A DNA stretch of 64,000 bases, from assembly GCA_014058105.1 (NCBI GenBank), contig JACGCM010000452.1, positions 496,001-560,000 on the forward strand, in the 5' to 3' direction. The number at the start of each line of letters is the position of its first letter. The stretch's first letter is position 1. The position numbers and the translations under genes are program-made. Positions 56,979 through 64,000 of the stretch are shown here, in pieces. This stretch comes from Kingdonia uniflora (taxonomy: Eukaryota > Streptophyta > Magnoliopsida > Ranunculales > Circaeasteraceae). Under the pieces are notes generated by a model. That model was not told the origin of the DNA, searched no databases, and saw only the letters and a list, made by a program, of their open reading frames with translations.

Positions 56979-57670
56979 TAGATATTTAAAAAGAATATTT
57001 TTATTCATGTCTAAAACAAACTCTTTTGTATCTTACTCTTCTACGACTCTCTACACATCTTCTCTCATCCATAGTACTCTCTCCCTCTTTTCCCCATCAC
57101 ATTTTGATATACATTTTTACTTGTTTTTTCTCATGAAATTAGGTCTTGGTCCTCTCTCAAACCTTAGATGTAAAATGAAATTGTAGATTACAGTTATCTG
57201 ATTTTTGATCTATTGCCAATTTTTCTCGATTGTATAGCTGTTGAAATGCATTTGGAAGAATTCAAGTAGACGAAAGTTGGATTTTATGTTTTTTATTCTT
57301 TAGTTCATGATTTTTTTTAATCTATGCCTTCTCATTCACTTGTTGTCATTCTTTGATTATTTGGAATTAGGTCTGTTTTTAGTCAATGTTAGGGTTTCTA
57401 TGTTAGTAAAATTTTGATTGTTAGCTGAATGCCCTTAGTGATTATCTATAATGATTTGTTATTTGTATCAAACCATTTGACAATCTCTAGGCTTGTCTAG
57501 CAATACACGCCAAAGGTTAGGCTTATGATAGGTAGGGAGAGTAAATGTGCGATTAGCCAATCACGGAACACGGATGAAGGCATAAAAAGAGTGGTGCTAT
57601 GAAAGAGGATTTGAGAGATGGAGTGTAAGAGAAATTAGATAAACCCATAAACTAAGTAAAATGTATATGG
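56979..57670. other. CACTA interior, no gene recognised
   Basis: Continues the outer CACTA after the Harbinger element. 57000-57180 has CT-rich stretches like a gene leader. 57510-57640 has gtgcgattagccaatcac, a CCAAT-box-like phrase. No supported ORF. Confidence 0.35.
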
Positions 57671-57672
57671 AG

Positions 57673-58525
57673 TCAGTTGTTATTTGCCATCTTTCGTAAA
57701 GTTAATTTCAACTGTTGGTCTGCTTGACTACTGCTAAGAGAAACTAGCTTAGTTGAAATTTGTTCTAGAATATTATTCAGTACACATTGTGCAACTATAG
57801 GTCTATCCATAAGGCTAAAAAAGACTTGGTCGCCTTTTAACTTGTAACTTGAGTGCATCTCTATTATTTAAGCCATCAAAATCAGTAATGTGGGGAATCA
57901 ATACTAATGCAGAAATAATCCCAAACATCTGCTTTACATCAAAGTTAAATGATATTATCCAGAATTAGTAACCTTAAAGAACTATAATTCTATTAAGTAG
58001 GAATCCTTGCCATGATTCAGTACATGTTTGGTGAAATCTAGGCTTTAGTTAATTTTGTTACGTGTTTCAATATTTTTCTTTAATCCACATGATAGTGTAG
58101 CTTATATCATATTACCTAACCTATATGCATACGCATGTAGATGGGATGTTGTCTCAAAAAATGGCAATGACGAAAGAGCAAAGAATCTAAACAACTATTT
58201 TTAGAGTATACTCTATTTATTGATGATAAGTAATGCAATCGAATGCAAGTCGCTCACAAAATCAATAATTGTCCCAAGATTTACAAGACCAATTTTTGAC
58301 ATGATAGATGAACTTCATATGACGGATCATGGTTAGGAATTGTACTCTATTTAGTTTTGATGCATACATTGCTTGCAACTTTAGTAGTTTATGAAAGAAT
58401 CCCTTATCGTACCTACTGGACATCTTGATTACATCATATATGGCATCAACCTTATACATATTGATTCTCTTTAGACCCTTCAGGTACACGTTGATTTGAT
58501 TATTTACTCAAACAGCATAGCTGTT
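57673..58525 (-). pseudogene. Possible captured gene fragment in the CACTA, unrecognised
   Basis: Two minus-strand open segments. 58525-58262 reads NVYLKGLKRINMYKVDAIYD and continues YDKGFFHKLLKLQAMYASKL, ending at TGA near 58262. 57858-57673 reads YKLKGDQVFFSLMDRPIVAQ followed by a Ser/Gln-rich helical tail ending in three Asn. Both look more protein-like than the surrounding AT-rich DNA, but I recognise no family, and splice sites joining them are not clear. CACTA elements often pick up host exons, which would explain isolated exon-like pieces. They could also be chance frames. Confidence 0.3.
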
Positions 58526-58529
58526 ATTT

Positions 58530-59899
58530 TGACTATTTTTGTGAATCTCATATTGTAGGATTTAAAGTTGTTACATAATAGTAATTACAGTACAAATGAC
58601 TGTGCCACTTGTTCTTTATTAGAAATAATAATCTACCCAAGAAGTTTTAAATTGTTACCAAAAAAAAATATAAGTAAACTTTGCCAAATGCTTGAAAACT
58701 AAATTGTTATGCAAGACTCATAGTACTTATATCCATTATTGGATTACAAGAATCTAATAATAATCCATGTAATCACAATACCCCATTCTTATAACAAACA
58801 TAAAATAAGCAACTAAGCTTCTACTTACTAACTTGAATTTTTTTTTGTATATGCAGCCTTTCAGGTTTATGTTTCATTAGGTTTATGTTTCATTATAAAT
58901 GTTGCTGATCTTTTAGGAATTCAGGCTTTACATGTTGGAGCCGCCAGGGATCTTTTCATCTAGGTAAGTAAAAGATGTACAGCTTCACTTTCTTTGGATC
59001 ATTTGCCATGTTGTTTATATCCACCTGACACGTCATGCTAATTTTTTTTAGTTTGATTATTGGTAACATTAATTTGGTTAAAACTGAGGTTCACTTGCCT
59101 CAATTCTGATGATATTTTTGTGATTTAGTGAATCACTGATGAATTACAAGTTCGAGAATTAGGAGGAACTACTTGTAATAGCCATAACTAGTTTAAATGC
59201 TAAATTATATTTTTACTTAACCATATTATCTCCTCAGTAACATTAATTTTAATAACAAGACATTTATCGACTATGAGTGATCGATAATTGGTTGTATTAT
59301 TTACACGATTATTTTTGTTCGTTAATCTTTAACTGTCTTATCTTAGTTTTAATTACCTGGTTGCTTTATTGGCTATAAACGTTCCTAGCTCAAATATAAT
59401 AATTATAATTTTTTTTTGCAGACTAGTGAGTACTTGAAACACCTCAATGTTGATGATAAAACGCAAATCTTTTTGTTTAGGCGCAAATCTTTTTGATGAT
59501 AAGATGCAAATCTCTTGTCTTATAAAATAACCATTTTTTAAAGATTTTAGTAAGATTTAAAAGGAAATGCCACTGTTGCCTTTTAATGGTACAGTAGAAT
59601 CACAAATACAAGGAGTCTCTTTGCTATTGCTTGATATTTTTTCTCACTTTTCATGTACAACTTCTAATATGTATATTTTTTTATTGTAAGATGGAATCAC
59701 ACATGAAGTAAAAAGATTCGAATCACACAATACTGAAGTGGGTCACCAAATTTGAATTTTCAAGAAGTACATTGTTTTAGTCAATATTAGTAAGCTTGAT
59801 ACCCCTCTCATTAGTAATTTTTGTGATTATTATTTTACTGCTTCTAGCCTTGGAAATTATGGATGAAGTACATGCTTCCAGAAGCCATTCAGGTTAAGA
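58530..59899. other. CACTA interior, no gene recognised
   Basis: AT-rich, with short direct repeats (ggtttatgtttcatta twice near 58865; cgcaaatctttttg twice near 59462). Nothing coding. Confidence 0.4.
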
Positions 59900-60398
59900 A
59901 GACACTATGTGAAAATTGGTGATTAACGATGTTTGTACGCAACCATTAACTACTAATATACATGTCGTTAAACCAATCAAAATCTTAACAAACATATATG
60001 TTGAGAATCAATATATGTGTCGTACTTCATAAAATATCTGTTTTTAAATTACAACAAAAATATCAGTCGATGTTGAATTAGTTTACGACAGTTTAATCTG
60101 TCGTTATTGTAGTTGTCTTTTGAGATGAGTTTTTTCAAAGTCACTTCTCTGTTACCTTTCTTTCCCGACTCCCTTCTTTCTATCCCTTTCTACCTAAATC
60201 CTGCGGGGAATATCCTCCTTCCTGCCTTCTATCTCTCCTTTTCTCTCTGTTGGAATTGAAAATAACTTTGTAGATATTATATTCAATCTTCTCTCGTTCA
60301 CCCAAAAAATTCCTTTTTTTCCTCGATTACCTATTAATAATTTCTTTATGACCCATCAATATCGAAACTACTCTCTCTTTCTATTACACCCAGTGAAA

Positions 60399-60469
60399 GC
60401 ATCTTTGAAGACCAGCCTGCCAAGAATACCAAAAAGGGTCGATGTCGATGGAAGTGCTTTAACCAAATG
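60399..60469 (+). CDS. Exon-like segment in the CACTA-like element
   Basis: About 24 codons reading SIFEDQPAKNTKKGRCRWKC and four more residues, ending at ATG/gtaact, a good donor. It is preceded by a CT-rich stretch (60140-60340) that looks like a transcribed leader. The upstream boundary is arbitrary, and no initiation codon is evident in this frame. Family unknown; it may be part of the same gene as 61748-61999. Confidence 0.3.
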
Positions 60470-61747
60470 GTAACTAAAGCCTACCCAATATCGTCTCAGA
60501 TCTGTTTCTATTTCATCTGTAATTGCTCTTAATTTCAGTTTTTTTTGTTGTTGTTGGTTATGGAGTCGGTTGATTTTTCAATGATTAGTGTCAGAATGAT
60601 GTTCAAGTTAATTCTGTGATCAAGGTTAACTTAGGTATTAATTTGTTTTGAATTTTGGTTTTATGCGAAAATCCACAATTTCTCAAGTCATCTTTTGTGA
60701 AAACCCCCAACTTCTAAAGTTAAGGTTCATATGTGAAAGCCCCAATTTCTATTACTATTAAGGTTCTTATTATTTTTCAGAATTTGAAAGGGTGGAATAA
60801 GCTAGAAAACCATTTCTAACGTACCTTTTTGACCTCATTTTTTAAGTACTTCATTTCTCGTTAGTCATCTTGATGAATTGGGTAATTATGTATAGTTTTG
60901 TGCAAATTTTAGTTGAAAGAAGGTAAACATAATCAACTCCAAAGTCGAAGCTTATCCTGAATGTTTGTGTATCTAGCACAGTTTGAATTTATGATAAATA
61001 GCTGATGAACTATCTTTAGTTTGTTCAGTTCATTAGAGAACACTTACTTACTTTAGCATTTTATGAGGTCAACATATTTATTGTGGTTGTAACTATCTCT
61101 ATTCTAGTAAGCATCCATTCCATAATTATGATAGTCGGATCTATGAGAAGGGGCTTGTGGAATAGAAAATTTAAAATGTAAGAATATTGTACAAAAGGAA
61201 AGGAATAACTAAACATAAGCTGATGTTGCAAACAAAAAAATTCACTCCCATGACCACTTCTTTCTTTGCGAACCTTCACCTAATTAACAATAAACCAAAA
61301 CAGATTCTTCAATAGCTTTATTATAGATCTTTAAGTGATTCTTAGTAGTTTTATTTCCTATATTGTATACATGATGGTAATGCTTGGGCTATTCCCTACT
61401 TATCATTTTTATCCCATACCTTTTTTTGTAGTATTAATAGCCGATTACTCATAACAACCACATTATTATTGCATGAGCGAAAGCATTATCTTGCAACATA
61501 GAGAGTTCATTAGGTTTATTTTGTACTCACCATGCTTCTCTTTAGGCTTTGCCTAAGCTTTAAGTACTTAATGCTTTGATGTATTTGGAATTGGACTTTA
61601 CTCATTAATATTGTCTTAAGTCTGACACCAATCAGTTTTTTTTTCATTAGTATGATAGTATAGAGGTCCATCAGTATTATACTTATGTGGTTCTATATTA
61701 TATTTTGTAGAAGTAAATTTCAACCTGATTTATGTCTTCACTTCCAG

Positions 61748-61999
61748 GTTATGGAGTTTGTAGATCACACTGTAACTGTTAATGAGTTTAGCTTTGACGT
61801 AGAAGGGGGGTGGGGGGATATGTTGGGAGTTGCTCGTAGCGGATATGTACCAGTAAGCAACCTTTTAGTAGGAACAAAGATTGGTATCCATACCCAATTG
61901 GTTATGCAATTAGAATTCACATTGGATTCTCATATAAGATCGGATATTGCTAGGTTAGGGCATGTGAAGAGATTCTCTTGCAAGATAGGTGGTCTGAAG
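61748..61999 (+). CDS. Exon-like segment, 84 codons, unrecognised, in the CACTA-like element
   Basis: Bounded by cttccag/gtt and aag/gtgagc, so a phase-0 exon of 252 bp with no stop. It codes for a mixed alpha/beta-looking stretch: VMEFVDHTVTVNEFSFDVEG, GVARSGYVPVSNLLVGTKIG, IRSDIARLGHVKRFSCKIGG. Base composition is less AT-biased than its surroundings. I do not recognise a family. The setting, inside a small CACTA-like element without transposase, suggests a host exon captured by the transposon or an accessory element gene. No neighbouring exon is clear beyond 60399-60469. Confidence 0.45.
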
Positions 62000-62914
62000 G
62001 TGAGCTTTATTTAACTATCCATTTAAGATATTTCAATGTTCTAATCAAGTATTTGTTTTGGACATTGTTTTTAGTTTCCTATAGGTTATTAGGGAAGCGT
62101 TTTATGTTAGTAAACCATTGGAATTGGTGATTTACGCTTAAAGATGTGAGGCTTCCTGTGAATGAAAACTTATCTTCTTTATGTTTAACAGTTCGAATCC
62201 AACATTTTTGCCATACTGATTTGAGTCCCATTTTCTATAGTTTTTGTCCTTATGCAGATCTTTCAATACGGTTTGAACCATAAGTAGTTTAGAGCTTTGC
62301 TTTAACATGTAGACACTAAAATTGGTACTTTTCGCCAGTACCTTATGGTTTCATTGCTAGTGGTTTCAATCATGAGGTAAATAATGTTTAATTTTCGAGT
62401 ATAACTTGTTGAATGTTTTGTTAATGTTTAATTGACTAAAAGCTTAAAACGAATAGAGTGCTTAAAATCTTTGAGAGGGAGATGGTTCAAATCCATCTAG
62501 TCCAGTGCAAAAATTTTATTGATAATTTTGGTTTAATAAAATAAATTGGAATTTTAAAGTTTAGCAACAATTGTATCCGTTGAGAATTTTATAGTGAAAT
62601 AGTCATTTTGTAGATAATGACACTTATTACTATCGTATTTTTTTTTTTAAAAACATGACATATATAGTTGTTATTTATGTTAATATTAAACATCTTTTGT
62701 CTTCTTAAAATGACAAAAAACACAACATTTATAAGCGTAATATTTTTATAAAGAATGACATATTTATACGTTGTAAAAGTACGACATTTATAACTGTCAG
62801 TAACAATAACAACTCCATTTTTGGCTACAATTGTTAGCGATAGAATATAAGTTGCTAATCAGGCAATAACGACAGTTATATTCATCGTTAATAGCTATTT
62901 TTCACGTAGTGAGA

Positions 62915-64000
62915 TCTTGATGGAGGATGAGAAGCCCGGATTTGAAAATTATTTTCCTAAATGGTCCATCTGGGTTTGGGCCGCTACGCAGAGTCTTTTG
63001 AGCCAGACTATTAGAATTCGTCAATAACAATTCTAAGGTACTTTTCAAGCCAATGACTAATGTTGCATGTGCATGTAAAGATATTGTGTAGCTTTTGGAC
63101 TATCTACAAAATATACCTAGTTATGTTGTCAAGAATTATGTTGCAGCCCCTTAAAAAAATTTAGATGTGTAGTCTAAAGGTGTAATTTTTTTTATTTCTT
63201 CTTTTAATATATTTTTACAACTAATACACAAGTCTTGCTGACATTCTTTGTTTTTGTGTAGGTTGGACAATCGATATTGTTATAACCAATTTGATCTAGA
63301 TATTATTATATTTGCATTCACAGAGATATAATCACTTATGTTTGTAGTTTTGCTTTTATATGTATAGCAAATATCGATAGATGTTGATTATAGTGTTTTT
63401 TTATAGTTGATTGTGATAATATATATGTGGTGAACCGGTTTAAAAAGATCTTCTTTAGATAATTGGGTATTCTTTTAGTGTATGTGTACATCTGTATATG
63501 TTTTGGTTACTTGATGTAAATAGAGAGCTTAGGATTTTATTAAGTATTAGTTATTGAAGTTTTTTGAGTTATTAGTTATTTTCTATAATGTTAAGTACAT
63601 ATATGAGTTGTACTTGTATGTTGATGGATCTATAACTTAAATCGGTAAGAACGCTCATAGTTTAAAAAGATGATGGTTTGAATCAATCTGGATCCGCTTG
63701 ATTATTATAGCATAAATAAAAATATTATAAATTTTTGTATTGATTATTATTTTTGGCATAATATATTACAAAATACATGTAAAATAGAAAATATTAATGT
63801 AGGGGATATATGATGGTGTTTACAAATGCTGCTATAAATAGACGATAAGGTTTACTAAACGCTATTAAAAAAGTTCCAATAACACAAAGTAAATGCTATC
63901 TATTATCAATTTGTAATAACATTTAGTAAATGTTATGTTAAGTAAACAATAGCAACCAATAAGCGTTGTTAAAACACTTTTAATAGCATGTAGAAAAAAA
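62915..64000. other. Right part of the outer CACTA, no gene
   Basis: AT-rich. 63790-64000 contains CACTA-subterminal-like repeats: aacgctatta, aaatgctatctatta, aacatttagtaaatgttatg. No ORF with support. Confidence 0.4.

Larger units (their letters stand above)
59903..62911. mobile_element. Non-autonomous CACTA-like element, 3.0 kb
   Basis: Left end cactatgtgaaaattggtgattaacgatg; right end, reverse complement, cactacgtgaaaaatagctattaacgatg. Flanked by aga on both sides (59900-59902 and 62912-62914), the 3-bp duplication expected of CACTA elements. Subterminal regions carry gacagtt/tgtcg and atatgtcgt motifs on both sides. No transposase gene. Its ends differ from those of the outer CACTA, so it is another family. 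It contains two exon-like segments. Confidence 0.85.
53727..64000. mobile_element. CACTA element, left end and body; right end outside the window
   Basis: Starts cactacaagaaaaaatactttt, the classical CACTA terminus, directly at the MULE end. Subterminal phrases built on tttaata.ca, aatgttatt and tttatagcat occur at 53740-53840. Similar ones (tttagtaaatgttatg, acttttaatagcat) recur at 63800-64000, suggesting that the right end is near but not included. No transposase gene of its own is visible, so it is probably non-autonomous. It contains a Harbinger element and a second CACTA-like element; about 4.2 kb remains without them. Confidence 0.65.

Noticed and set aside
62455..62500. tRNA-like T-arm (gatggttcaaatccatc)
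   Set aside because: Only the T-arm pattern fits. No acceptor stem, D-arm or anticodon arm can be drawn around it, so it is not a tRNA gene.
63780..64000. Right terminus of the outer CACTA
   Set aside because: Subterminal-like repeats are present, but the expected end (ttttttcttgtagtg) is not in the window, so no end was annotated.

Overview
This is AT-rich nuclear DNA of a flowering plant, probably a eudicot. The evidence is plant-lineage transposons (MULE, Tat-type Ty3/gypsy, plant L1, CACTA, PIF/Harbinger), GT-AG introns and a plant-style methyl-CpG-binding-domain exon. I cannot name the species. Almost everything is transposon. The window is best read as one very large Mutator-like element (MULE) broken up by later insertions, followed by a CACTA element that itself carries two insertions.

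Layout. 1-4825 is the host flank: one open first exon of an MBD-like gene (3157-3813, minus), a truncated copy of it (116-600), and non-coding DNA. 4826-53726 is the MULE, bounded by ~185-bp terminal inverted repeats. Nested in it are a minus-strand Tat retrotransposon (12321-26196; 579-bp LTRs, target duplication GACAA), a plant L1 LINE (27403-33669; ~14-bp target duplication), a plus-strand Tat retrotransposon (40573-50521; target duplication CCTTT) and a ~570-bp MITE (51759-52328). Subtracting these leaves a MULE of roughly 18 kb. Its own gene set is: a Ulp1/C48-type peptidase gene (plus, 6239-11009), a tandem array, a small YFG/glycine-rich gene (minus, 26751-27164), two equal-length coiled-coil genes (plus, 36223-36657 and 37270-37704), and a split transposase gene (minus, about 51021 down to 38290). 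53727 to the window end is a CACTA element containing a complete PIF/Harbinger element (53913-56975) and a 3-kb CACTA-like element (59903-62911) carrying exon-like sequence.

Function and decay. Nearly every transposon reading frame has stops or frameshifts, so the window is a fossil layer and not an active locus. The two Tat elements follow one plan: gag-protease-RT-RNase H-integrase on one strand, a tandem-repeat stretch after integrase, then antisense genes before the 3' LTR. The insertions into the MULE are younger than the MULE, and the Harbinger and inner CACTA are younger than the outer CACTA.

Most interesting: (1) the YFG/glycine-rich protein is encoded both by the MULE and antisense inside the Tat element; (2) the MULE holds a duplicated, equal-length coiled-coil gene I do not recognise; (3) a short motif, TCATTTGT, fills the MULE's introns, spacers and arrays; (4) the Harbinger element carries a second ORF resembling the RNase H1 hybrid-binding domain.
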